Below are positions 14,517 to 21,599 of a stretch of DNA of 24,507 bases, piece by piece; position 1 is the first letter of the stretch, and each line of letters opens with the position of its first letter. Both the position numbers and the translations under genes were made by a program. The stretch lies in NCBI GenBank assembly GCA_944323495.1, contig CALUSZ010000167.1, positions 1 to 24,507 of the forward strand. Direction: 5' to 3'. Below the pieces are notes generated by a model that was given only the letters and a program-made list of their open reading frames with translations, was not told where the DNA came from and did not search any database. The DNA is from Candidatus Gastranaerophilales bacterium (GTDB lineage Bacteria > Cyanobacteriota > Vampirovibrionia > Gastranaerophilales > Gastranaerophilaceae).

Positions 14517-15145
14517 TAACCGTTTGTGATGAATTCTCTGTTTCTGAATTTAGCACCCAGTGATTTAGCGATTTCTTCGCACTTTTTCTCATCAATATTA
14601 TGAATTTTATCAAAACCAGTTACGATGCTTGCAGTAACTTCAATACCGGCATCAGAACAGGCCTTGATGAAATTTTTTACTTCTTCATATGCGTTTGGTA
14701 TTTTAGGTTGAGACACTGAATTATACTCATCAGCATTTGAGGCATTGAGACTAACGGAAACAGCGTCTATTAAATCTTTAAACTCTTCTGCAACATTAGT
14801 CTTATAAATTGCATTTGCGTGTCCGTTTGTATTAACACGTATTTTAACAGTCGGATAATTTGCACGCAGATATTTGCAGAATTCTTTCATCATCTCGCGT
14901 CTTAAAAACGGTTCGCCATAGCCGCAGAATACAACTTCCCTTGGAGCGGGAGAATATGATTCAAACTGGCTGATTATATCTTCCAGTTTATAATTATCGT
15001 CATGCCACATCTCAGCTCCGCAAACGTCATCTTTTTGCTCGCGCAAGCAAAAAATACACCTGTTTGTGCAAGAATTTGTCAGGTTTACGTAAACTGTTTC
15101 CGGAGACTTTTCATTATTAATCGTATAAACAAGAGTATAATCCAT
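14513..15145 (-). CDS. Radical SAM protein, TatD-associated type (tentative subfamily)
   Basis: The 210-aa protein from the ATG at 15145 has GGAGG 7 bp upstream; two earlier in-frame starts are too near or before that SD. The radical SAM motif is CX3CX2C: Cys26, Cys30 and Cys33 (CTNRCIFC), preceded by YVNLTNS. GYGEPFLR (about 75-82) is the GGE-like SAM-binding motif, with VNTNGHAN and VSVSLNAS following. This reads like the short radical SAM family often fused or linked to TatD nucleases (TIGR04038). No tatD gene is in the window. The enzyme should be a cytosolic [4Fe-4S]/SAM radical generator of unknown reaction. The tolC-like gene ends 33 bp upstream, so it may be cotranscribed, although a TATA-rich stretch in the gap could be a -10. 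Confidence 0.88.
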   Translation of the reverse strand: MDYTLVYTINNEKSPETVYVNLTNSCTNRCIFCLREQKDDVCGAEMWHDDNYKLEDIISQFESYSPAPREVVFCGYGEPFLRREMMKEFCKYLRANYPTVKIRVNTNGHANAIYKTNVAEEFKDLIDAVSVSLNASNADEYNSVSQPKIPNAYEEVKNFIKACSDAGIEVTASIVTGFDKIHNIDEKKCEEIAKSLGAKFRNREFITNGY

Positions 15146-15178
15146 TTTCATACCTCCAGCTATATAATATAACAAAAA

Positions 15179-16648
15179 CTATAAAGAATCTCTTTTTCGT
15201 TTATCTTTTTTTACTTCTTTCTCATCACAGCCGAGAACTTCATTCAAGTGATTGATAATTTCCTCCGAATGATAGCACATTGCATGTTCTGTTTTGTGGT
15301 GAATATCTACTATATGATAGTGCATTGCCATCTCTACCTGAATAAGTGCCATATTATAATTGTACAGGCTCTCAATATATTCCTGAACTGAATGTATATA
15401 GTCTTTTCTTGCATCTTGAAGAGCAATATAATTAAGCTCATTTGATTTATACTTCCCCTCAACAAGCTTCAATGTCTCCAGTGCCTGTTTTGCAGAAACC
15501 TGCGCTACGGGAATTTCACGTTCTGCCTTGTCAAAATTATTAAAAGCACGATTTACCTCATAATACAAATCCTTTTTAAACAGTGCTATCTCATTATCAG
15601 CAAGTTTAACCTGCGCATCAGCCCCTTTTATAGAATGTTTTAAATCCATAAGATTAACGCTGGAATTAAGATTTACCCCAACCTGAAAACTGTTATTTGA
15701 AGTCTGGTTTGAATTTAGAAAACCATAGCCTGCATTTGCAGAAAGCTCAGGAAAATATGTTCTTTTAATATAGAGAAGTGATTGTTCCATTGCTTTTTTT
15801 GAAGAAATCAGCACCTGTAAATCAGGACTGTTATCATAAGCCATCTGGACAGCCTTATCACGCGGGAAACTGAATTGATACCCCTTAAAAGCTTCAGGAA
15901 CAAGGCCTGAATTATAAGCATAATAATTGTTAAAATTAAAAGTCCTTGTATTTTGCACCTCAAAATCAGGAGGATTATCCAGATACATGGAATTTTTCAA
16001 ATCCACTTTTGAATTCATATAATTATTTTTGGCCTGAATAAGGTTAATTTTAGCCTCACTTAGCTGCAATTCCGCGGTTTTTAAATCTGGTGTTTTTTTA
16101 GCAAGTTTTACAAAATTTTCGTTAATCTCAACATTATTTTCCGCAACCTGAACGAGAGCTTTTGTCCTTAATAGATTATAATACTTTGCCTTAACATCAA
16201 ACAGAGTCGAACATAGGCTGTCCATAAACTCATATTCTGCCCCCAGCTTATAAAACTCTTCCATTTTTATATAAGCAGTGGTTTTTCCAAAATCCCAGAC
16301 CATTTTGTTTATAGTAACTCCGACATTCGGAAGTTCTCTGTAGTGATTATTGTAATAAATATTATCGGAATTATTTTCGTTATAAAAGCCAGCGCCTGCT
16401 CCTATTACAGGGAAATACTGTGCCCTTGCGATTCCTACATTACTCTTTGCAATATCGAGATTGTATTTCTGTCTCTTAATCTTCGGACTGTTTTTAAACG
16501 CATTTGCAACACAGTCCAAAACGGTTATACTCATACCCTCTTTGATTTCAACAGGTTTGAATAAATCATCGTCATGCTCTATTGCAAATACTGAATTTGC
16601 TCCAAACAATATCCAGCATACGAAAACACAGAATACTCTCTTAAACAT
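15179..16648 (-). CDS. TolC-family outer-membrane protein with a His-rich C-terminal tail
   Basis: This 489-aa protein starts at the ATG at 16648, giving the signal peptide MFKRVFCVFVCWILFGANSVFA. It has the TolC/OEP repeat: VLDCVANAFKNSPKIKRQKY (about 40-60), then NLDIAKSNVGIARAQYFP and NKMVWDFGKT in the first half, with a second repeat from about residue 265 (FSFPRDKAVQMAYDNSPDL). It forms a trimeric barrel and periplasmic helical tunnel for efflux or type I export. The last 52 residues (438-489) carry seven His (443, 445, 450, 451, 455, 460, 467) and two Cys (458, 474), then a Lys/Arg tail. No pump or adaptor gene is next to it. It has no SD, and its -10 ends 6 bp before the ATG. The segment after NENFVKLAKK lacks the usual G-x-x-x-K-x-D-L of the paralogue at 22914. 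Confidence 0.9.
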   Translation of the reverse strand: MFKRVFCVFVCWILFGANSVFAIEHDDDLFKPVEIKEGMSITVLDCVANAFKNSPKIKRQKYNLDIAKSNVGIARAQYFPVIGAGAGFYNENNSDNIYYNNHYRELPNVGVTINKMVWDFGKTTAYIKMEEFYKLGAEYEFMDSLCSTLFDVKAKYYNLLRTKALVQVAENNVEINENFVKLAKKTPDLKTAELQLSEAKINLIQAKNNYMNSKVDLKNSMYLDNPPDFEVQNTRTFNFNNYYAYNSGLVPEAFKGYQFSFPRDKAVQMAYDNSPDLQVLISSKKAMEQSLLYIKRTYFPELSANAGYGFLNSNQTSNNSFQVGVNLNSSVNLMDLKHSIKGADAQVKLADNEIALFKKDLYYEVNRAFNNFDKAEREIPVAQVSAKQALETLKLVEGKYKSNELNYIALQDARKDYIHSVQEYIESLYNYNMALIQVEMAMHYHIVDIHHKTEHAMCYHSEEIINHLNEVLGCDEKEVKKDKRKRDSL

Positions 16649-16654
16649 GGGTTT

Positions 16655-16660
16655 ATTATA
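16655..16660 (-). promoter_or_regulatory. -10 element of the tolC-like gene, leaderless arrangement
   Basis: TATAAT on the minus strand ends 6 bp before the ATG at 16648, so the predicted mRNA 5' end is at or next to the start codon. No good -35 is seen, because the upstream bases are occupied by the terminator hairpin at 16662-16700. Confidence 0.6.
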
Positions 16661-16661
16661 C

Positions 16662-16700
16662 ACCAAAAGAAGCTCCAAATGATTAGAGCTTCTTTTTGGT
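16662..16700 (-). terminator. Terminator of the ferredoxin gene
   Basis: On the minus strand, ACCAAAAAGAAGCTC (16686-16700) pairs with GAGCTTCTTTTGGT (16662-16675) around a 10-nt loop. The stem is 14 bp with one bulged base, and the TTCTTTT on the 3' side is the U-rich part. It ends 20 bp after the ferredoxin stop and touches the -10 of the tolC-like gene. Confidence 0.75.
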
Positions 16701-16720
16701 AATTAATATTTTGTAATAAA

Positions 16721-16897
16721 TTACTCAACAACGATTGCAGAAACCGGACAAGCACCAGCAGCTTCTTTTACGCATTCTTCGTTGCCTGCAATATTTGCAG
16801 AATTAACTTCTGCTCTATCTTCTACATGAAAAACTGCGTCGCAGATTGATTCGCAAGCGCCGCATCCGATACAAGAATTTTCAATAGTTACGTTCAT
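16721..16897 (-). CDS. Ferredoxin, single [4Fe-4S], 58 aa
   Basis: A short gene easily missed by length filters. The minus-strand ATG at 16897 has AAGGAG 7 bp upstream and opens a 58-codon frame ending in TAA. The product is MNVTIENSCIGCGACESICD and on to ACPVSAIVVE. Cys9, Cys12, Cys15 and Cys50 are the cluster ligands (CxxCxxC ... CP). Cys19 and Cys42 match the extra pair that forms a disulfide in Thermotoga-type monocluster ferredoxins. It is a soluble low-potential electron carrier, for example for radical SAM enzymes (two are in the window) or hydrogenase/pyruvate oxidoreductases; the partner is not shown here. It has its own promoter and terminator, consistent with high expression. Confidence 0.95.
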   Translation of the reverse strand: MNVTIENSCIGCGACESICDAVFHVEDRAEVNSANIAGNEECVKEAAGACPVSAIVVE

Positions 16898-16920
16898 TTT
16901 TCTTCTCCTTTTTATTTCCA

Positions 16921-16949
16921 GTCCGAAATTCCGGACATTTTTTATTATA
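16921..16949 (-). promoter_or_regulatory. Ferredoxin -10 element and 5' hairpin
   Basis: On the minus strand, TATAAT (16944-16949) predicts a start near 16937. The transcript would then open directly with GTCCG-gaattt-CGGAC (16921-16936), a 5-bp hairpin at the very 5' end, followed by the SD at 16905-16910. No good -35 is seen. The hairpin could protect the mRNA or be an operator. Confidence 0.6.
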
Positions 16950-16966
16950 CACTTAAATCAAAAAAT

Positions 16967-18148
16967 TTAAAATAACCAACCGGATATTCTATCAGCAATA
17001 GAATCAAAGCCTTTAGTTATGCCTAAATCCATTGGTTCAATGTTTTTGGAATAATATAGAACCGGAACTTTTTCTCTTGTATGATCCGTTCCCGGTACTG
17101 TAGGGTCACAGCCGTGGTCAGCTGTAATTATCAATAAATCATTTTCTCCAATCAGAGGCAGGATTTTTTCTAAATAATCATCAACCTCTTCTATAGCCTT
17201 ACCGTAACCTTCTGCATTATTTCTGTGGCCGTAAAGCATATCAGTGTCTACAAGGTTTGTAAAAATTATTTCGCGCTCATTATCCGTAATATTTACATCA
17301 GGATATTTAATCTTATCTAAATCAAGCGAACCGTCAATTGCTTTTATTGTTAATTCAAGCCCCTCTTTATTAGAACCTGTATGGATAGCATGAGTTATTC
17401 CGGCTTTTGAGAAAATATCCTCAATTTTTCCTATACCAATAACTTTTGCGCCCGCATTTTTAACCCTGTCTAAAACAGTTTCCCTTGGAGGTTTCATTGA
17501 ATAATCTCTTCTCTCTTTAGAGATTCTTGTCGGCTTGCCGTCAATAACTTTATAAGGGCGTGCTATTACTCTTGCAACATTATAATTCCCTTCATCAAGT
17601 ATCCTGCGCGCAATTTCACACCAATTATACAGAGTTTCTAAAGGAATCATATCCGTATCAAGCGCGATTTGGAACACGCTATCAGCAGAGGTGTAGACAA
17701 TCGGATATTTTGTCTTATGATGCTCATCATTAAGTTTTTCAATAATAGCAGTACCGCTTGCCGGAATATTTGCAAGTACTCCGCCGCAGCCGGTTTCTTC
17801 AACAAACTTATCAATAAGTTCTTTTGGAAAACCTTCAGGAAAAGTTGCAAAAGGTTTTTCGGAAACAAGTCCTGCAATCTCCCAGTGGCCTGTAGTTGTA
17901 TCTTTGCCCTTGGATTTTTCTTCCAGTGTTCCATACTGTGCAATAGGAGTTGCGGTTCTTTTTATCCCTTTAAAATCCTGAATATTACCAAGCCCCATTG
18001 CTTCCATAACAGGAACATCAAGGCCTTTATTAAATTCACAGACATTTTTTAACGTATTACATTCCTTTATGTCGCCAAATTCTTCGCAATCAGGCATTGC
18101 GCCTATTCCCATTGAATCTATTACAATTATTATTGCACGTTTTTTCAT
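16967..18148 (-). CDS. deoB: Phosphopentomutase
   Basis: The protein is 393 aa (family about 390-410). This metalloenzyme of the alkaline-phosphatase superfamily converts ribose-1-phosphate to ribose-5-phosphate (and the deoxy forms) in nucleoside salvage. VIDSMGIGAMPD (9-20) has the metal-binding Asp11. GKDTTTGHWE (81-90) has the catalytic Thr cluster. The cap domain follows, with YTSADSVFQIA and IARPY. ITADHGCDPTVPGTDHTREK near the C-terminus carries the remaining Mn ligands. It is cytoplasmic. GGAGG lies before the ATG, and TATAAT at 18167-18172 on the minus strand gives a leader of only about 12 nt. No deoA, deoC or pnp gene is nearby. It ends just upstream of the ferredoxin promoter. Confidence 0.98.
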   Translation of the reverse strand: MKKRAIIIVIDSMGIGAMPDCEEFGDIKECNTLKNVCEFNKGLDVPVMEAMGLGNIQDFKGIKRTATPIAQYGTLEEKSKGKDTTTGHWEIAGLVSEKPFATFPEGFPKELIDKFVEETGCGGVLANIPASGTAIIEKLNDEHHKTKYPIVYTSADSVFQIALDTDMIPLETLYNWCEIARRILDEGNYNVARVIARPYKVIDGKPTRISKERRDYSMKPPRETVLDRVKNAGAKVIGIGKIEDIFSKAGITHAIHTGSNKEGLELTIKAIDGSLDLDKIKYPDVNITDNEREIIFTNLVDTDMLYGHRNNAEGYGKAIEEVDDYLEKILPLIGENDLLIITADHGCDPTVPGTDHTREKVPVLYYSKNIEPMDLGITKGFDSIADRISGWLF

Positions 18149-18220
18149 AGCTTTCCTCCAAGTTTTATTATAACATGTTTTATGATATTATTAATAAAAA
18201 AACTTAATAGGAGATAAATT
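18149..18220. promoter_or_regulatory. Divergent deoB/nusB promoter region
   Basis: This 72-bp AT-rich gap holds both starts. The minus-strand -10 TATAAT at 18167-18172 serves deoB. The plus-strand TATTAT at 18186-18191 is a candidate -10 for nusB, with a poor -35. TAGGAG before 18221 is the nusB SD site. Confidence 0.45.
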
Positions 18221-18880
18221 ATGCAGGCAAGACGTGCAGCAAGAGAATTAGCACTAATATTATTTTCACAGTTTGATAAAGAGATTACTAAATATTCAAG
18301 AAAAGATTTTGAAGATATTATGCTTAAATCAGTAAGGATTCTATCTAATTCAGCATCAGAGGAATTAAAGCTTACGGTAGGCTCTTTGATTGACATAAAA
18401 GACAGCCTTGACACTTATGAAGCAGAACATGAATCAAATCTTTCAAGACCTTTGGGTGCAAAAAATAAACCGGTTAAAATCCCGATGACAGACGAGATGA
18501 TTCAAAAAGTTGATACAATGATTGATGTTGCGGAAAAAGCTATTCTTGCATTAGAGATAGCTGAATTTGCAACTCTTGAGAACCAATCGGAAGTCAAAAA
18601 TTATACGGTAGAAATTGCGGAACAATTCAAACTACACCATAAAGATATTGACGCAGAAATCCAAAAGTATTCAAACGGCTGGGATATTTCAAGATTAGTT
18701 AAGATTGACAAAGATATCCTAAGGATTGCAATAACAGAACTGCTTTATATAAAAGATGCACCAATTAAGGTCGTTGTTGACGAAGCAGTTGAACTTGCAA
18801 AAAAATATTCCACAGAGGATTCATCTTCTTTTGTGAATGGAATTTTGGCTAAGGTAATTGTAGAAAACGGCTTAAAATAA
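18221..18880 (+). CDS. nusB: Transcription antitermination factor NusB (long form)
   Basis: The protein is 219 aa against about 140 in E. coli. It has the NusB start ARRAARELALILFSQFD (3-19) and end ISRLVKIDKDILRIAITELL (about 165-185), PIKVVVDEAVELAKKYS and FVNGILAKV. The extra 60-70 residues fall between the first and second helices (about 40-110), as in cyanobacterial NusB. NusB pairs with S10 (NusE) on boxA RNA to give antitermination of rRNA operons, one of which begins in this window. It is cytoplasmic. ftsY starts 1 bp after the stop, so the two are cotranscribed. TAGGAG is the SD. Confidence 0.94.
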   Translation: MQARRAARELALILFSQFDKEITKYSRKDFEDIMLKSVRILSNSASEELKLTVGSLIDIKDSLDTYEAEHESNLSRPLGAKNKPVKIPMTDEMIQKVDTMIDVAEKAILALEIAEFATLENQSEVKNYTVEIAEQFKLHHKDIDAEIQKYSNGWDISRLVKIDKDILRIAITELLYIKDAPIKVVVDEAVELAKKYSTEDSSSFVNGILAKVIVENGLK

Positions 18881-18881
18881 A

Positions 18882-19784
18882 ATGTTTAATTTTTTTGACA
18901 AATTAAAAAATACAGTTTCAAAAACCGCACAGGCACTTGTGGGGAATGTTACTGATGCCGTTGGCGAAGAGGAAGAGTTCTCTGAATTTGTACTTGATGA
19001 TATGGAAGATACTCTTATCAGCGCTGATTTGGGTGTAAGTTATGCCGGCGAATTAGTTGACAAATTGCGCGGGCAAAAGAAAATTAAACCTTCTCAAGTC
19101 AAGGAATATTTACAGACAGAATTCCTTAAAACACTTGATTCAGCCGGCTCCTGCAAGATGAATTACAAAGAAGGCAACCTGAACATATATTTTATAACCG
19201 GAGTTAACGGCGCAGGAAAAACAACTCTTATAGGAAAGATGGCTTACAGATTTAAGCAGGAAGGCAAAAGGGTTCTAATCGCGGCCGGAGACACTTTTAG
19301 AGCAGCCGCGGAAGAACAGGTTGATATTTGGTCAAAACGTTCCGGCGCTGATATTGTAAGACGAGACAAGGCAGATCCTGCGTCTGTAGTTTATGAAGCA
19401 ATACAAAAAGCAAAAAATGAAAATTATGATGTAATACTTGTTGATACAGCAGGAAGGTTGCAGAATAAATTTAATTTGATGGAAGAGCTTGCCAAAATTA
19501 AAAATGTTATTGATAAAAATGCGCCTGATGAGCTCCGTGAAAGTATTCTGGTAATAGATGCAAATACCGGTCAGAACGGGCTTCAGCAGGCAAAAGTTTT
19601 CAAAGAATGTGTAAATTTAACAGCTGTAGCGCTCACAAAACTAGATGGTTCAGCTAAAGGTGCAATTGTTCTTGCAATTGCAAAAGAGCTTAATCTTCCT
19701 GTCAAACTCGTTGGAGTCGGTGAAAAAATGGAAGATTTAAGAGACTTTGACTCAAAAGAATTTATAAACGCCCTATTTGAATAA
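18882..19784 (+). CDS. ftsY: Signal recognition particle receptor FtsY
   Basis: The 300-aa protein consists of the NG domain only, lacking the long acidic A domain of E. coli FtsY. The N helical bundle is about 1-90. The SRP GTPase G domain follows with G1 GVNGAGKTT (about 107), GDTFRAAAEEQ, G3 DTAGR, and TKLDGSAKG (G4 and closing loop). The short N-terminus FNFFDKLKNTVSKTAQ looks like an amphipathic membrane-targeting helix. It docks SRP-ribosome complexes at the inner membrane. It is coupled to nusB (1 bp gap). Its last 12 bp overlap the end of the convergent dapL. Confidence 0.97.
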   Translation: MFNFFDKLKNTVSKTAQALVGNVTDAVGEEEEFSEFVLDDMEDTLISADLGVSYAGELVDKLRGQKKIKPSQVKEYLQTEFLKTLDSAGSCKMNYKEGNLNIYFITGVNGAGKTTLIGKMAYRFKQEGKRVLIAAGDTFRAAAEEQVDIWSKRSGADIVRRDKADPASVVYEAIQKAKNENYDVILVDTAGRLQNKFNLMEELAKIKNVIDKNAPDELRESILVIDANTGQNGLQQAKVFKECVNLTAVALTKLDGSAKGAIVLAIAKELNLPVKLVGVGEKMEDLRDFDSKEFINALFE

Positions 19785-20939
19785 CTCTGCAAATCTCTGC
19801 ATGGCTTCAATCGTATTTTCTCTTGAACCGAATGAGGTTAAGCGGAAATATCCTTCGCCGTTTTTGCCAAAACCAGCTCCGGGGGTTCCTACAATTTGAG
19901 CATTTTCAAGAAGGTAATCAAAAAATTCCCATGATTTCATATTATTAGGACATCTTAACCAGATATAAGGGGAGTGTTTTCCGCCTACATGCCAGATATT
20001 GCATTCAGTTAAGGTATCAGAAATAATTTTAGCGTTTTCTTTATAATAATTTATATTTTCCTTAATCTCTTTTTGGCCTTCTTCGGTGAATACGGCCTCA
20101 GCACCGCGCTGGATAATATATGGAACTCCGTTAAATTTTGTTGTTTGTCTGCGAAGCCACATTTTGTTTAATTTTCCAAGAGCCTTCGGGACAATTGTAT
20201 ATCCGCACCTTGTCCCCGTAAAACCTGCGGTTTTAGAAAGCGAACAGAATTCAATTGCGCATTCTTTTGCCCCTTCTATTTCATAGATACTATGAGGAAG
20301 GGATTCATCAGACACAAAACATTCATATGCAGCATCAAATAAGATTATGGCTTTTTGTTTCAGAGCATAATCAACCCACTTTTGCAGCTGTTCTTTATTA
20401 TATACAGCACCTGTCGGATTATTAGGAGAACAAATGTAGATAATATCCGCGTCTCTGTTATCCGGCATAGGCAGAAAACCATTTTCGCCGTTAGCGTCTG
20501 CGAAAATAACCTTTCTTCCTGCCATTACATTAGTATCAACATATACAGGATAAACAGGATCCGGAACAAGAACGGTATTATCCTGCGCAAATAAATCCAA
20601 AATATTTCCTAAATCACTTTTTGCGCCGTCAGAGATAAATATTTCATCTAAATCAAGCTCAACATTACGTCTCTTATAATAATTCTGAACAGCTTCTCTT
20701 AGAAAATCATACCCCTGTTCAGGCCCGTAACCGCGAAAAGTTGCTTGAACACCCATCTCATCAACCGCTTTATGTAAAGCCTCAACAACCTTTTTGCACA
20801 ACGGAAGAGTTACATCTCCAATTCCGAGTCTGATAACCTTTTTATCCGGATTTTTTGAAATAAAATCGTTAACTTTGTGCGCGATTGTTGAAAATAAATA
20901 GCTCTGTTCAAGATTTTCGTAATTTTGGTTTATATTCAT
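19773..20939 (-). CDS. dapL: LL-diaminopimelate aminotransferase
   Basis: This is a 388-aa fold-type I PLP enzyme that turns tetrahydrodipicolinate directly into LL-diaminopimelate for lysine and peptidoglycan. LGIGDVTLPL (38-47) is the family start signature. RGYGPEQGYDFLREAV, CSPNNPTGAVY (170-180) and FDAAYECF follow. SLSKTAGFTGTRCGY has the PLP Lys at about 236, as in DapL rather than other aspartate aminotransferase relatives. It is typical of Cyanobacteria, plants, Chlamydiae and some anaerobes. AGAGGAA is the SD. It lies 76 bp after the bifunctional-nuclease-family gene, across an unusual purine-rich leader, and its end overlaps ftsY by 12 bp. Confidence 0.95.
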   Translation of the reverse strand: MNINQNYENLEQSYLFSTIAHKVNDFISKNPDKKVIRLGIGDVTLPLCKKVVEALHKAVDEMGVQATFRGYGPEQGYDFLREAVQNYYKRRNVELDLDEIFISDGAKSDLGNILDLFAQDNTVLVPDPVYPVYVDTNVMAGRKVIFADANGENGFLPMPDNRDADIIYICSPNNPTGAVYNKEQLQKWVDYALKQKAIILFDAAYECFVSDESLPHSIYEIEGAKECAIEFCSLSKTAGFTGTRCGYTIVPKALGKLNKMWLRRQTTKFNGVPYIIQRGAEAVFTEEGQKEIKENINYYKENAKIISDTLTECNIWHVGGKHSPYIWLRCPNNMKSWEFFDYLLENAQIVGTPGAGFGKNGEGYFRLTSFGSRENTIEAMQRFAELFK

Positions 20940-21015
20940 ATTATTCCTCTTTGGTCCTCTACTTCCGTTACTCCAGCTCTCTTTACCCCTTTACTTCTTT
21001 AGTCCTTTACCCCCA
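20940..21015 (-). promoter_or_regulatory. Purine-rich spacer/leader before dapL
   Basis: On the minus strand this gap is strikingly purine-biased. It repeats GTAAAG three times (plus-strand CTTTAC at 20981, 20989 and 21005) and contains several SD-like cores (GGAG, AGAGG, AAGGA). No promoter box or hairpin is obvious. Confidence 0.45.
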
Positions 21016-21525
21016 CTACTGGTCGTTTTCCTGATGTTTGCCCTTCATCATTTTTTCAAAATCGGACGGCTTAATATTCTGGATAAAGTCTTTGAACTCC
21101 TGTGCTTCTTCTTCATCTTTTGCTGTATCAGTCGAAACAGAGCCGTTCATAAGTACGTTTGCCGTTACATAAATCGGCGCCTCAGCCCTCATTGCAACAG
21201 CAATAGCATCTGACGGGCGCGCATCAATTTCAAGAGTTTCACCGTCTTTTTCTAAGAATAATGTTGCAAAATATGTCTCTTTTTCAACATCATTGATTTC
21301 TATTTTGGATAATGTGTAACCTGTTTTTTCAATGATATTCATAATCAAATCGTGCGTCATCGGTCTTGCAACCACAAGCCCTTCAATACACCTTATAATT
21401 GCACTGGCTTCCGCAGAGCCTATCCATATTGGCAGAGCCTTTCTGTTATCCAAATCGTGAAGAACTACTATCGGCGAATTTGTCCTTACATCAAGCGCTA
21501 TACCCATTACTTTCATTTCTATCAT
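21016..21525 (-). CDS. Bifunctional nuclease (BFN/DUF151) family protein
   Basis: This is a 169-aa protein. The BFN domain covers about 1-135: MKVMGIALDVRTNSPIVVLHD at the start, PIWIGSAEASAI (about 33-44), a helical VARPMTHDLIMNIIE, and EIDARPSDAIAVAMR (about 99-113), the family's most conserved block. An acidic tail follows (DEEEAQEFKDF). Plant BFN members have been reported with RNase/DNase activity; in bacteria the role is unclear. It is cytoplasmic. GAGGG lies 7 bp before the ATG. An extended -10 (TGATATAAT on the minus strand, 21560-21568) drives it divergently from nadK. dapL follows in the same direction. Confidence 0.9.
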   Translation of the reverse strand: MIEMKVMGIALDVRTNSPIVVLHDLDNRKALPIWIGSAEASAIIRCIEGLVVARPMTHDLIMNIIEKTGYTLSKIEINDVEKETYFATLFLEKDGETLEIDARPSDAIAVAMRAEAPIYVTANVLMNGSVSTDTAKDEEEAQEFKDFIQNIKPSDFEKMMKGKHQENDQ

Positions 21526-21559
21526 AATTTTGCCCTCAACCAGTGTTTTTACCTGATAA

Positions 21560-21592
21560 ATTATATCACAAAACTATTTTATATGATATAAT
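21560..21592. promoter_or_regulatory. Back-to-back extended -10 promoters for the BFN gene and nadK
   Basis: TGATATAAT occurs once on each strand: minus at 21560-21568 and plus at 21584-21592, 15 bp apart and facing away from each other. Neither has a convincing -35, which the TGn extension can offset. The plus-strand copy ends 7 bp before the nadK ATG. Confidence 0.7.
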
Positions 21593-21599
21593 CGCTTGT

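Noticed and set aside
16649..16678. Longer TTG start of the tolC-like gene
   Set aside because: It would begin inside the terminator hairpin and put charged and polar residues ahead of an otherwise good signal peptide.
21543..21599. N-terminal extension of NAD kinase
   Set aside because: It covers both promoters, has no SD, and is not part of the conserved NAD kinase fold.
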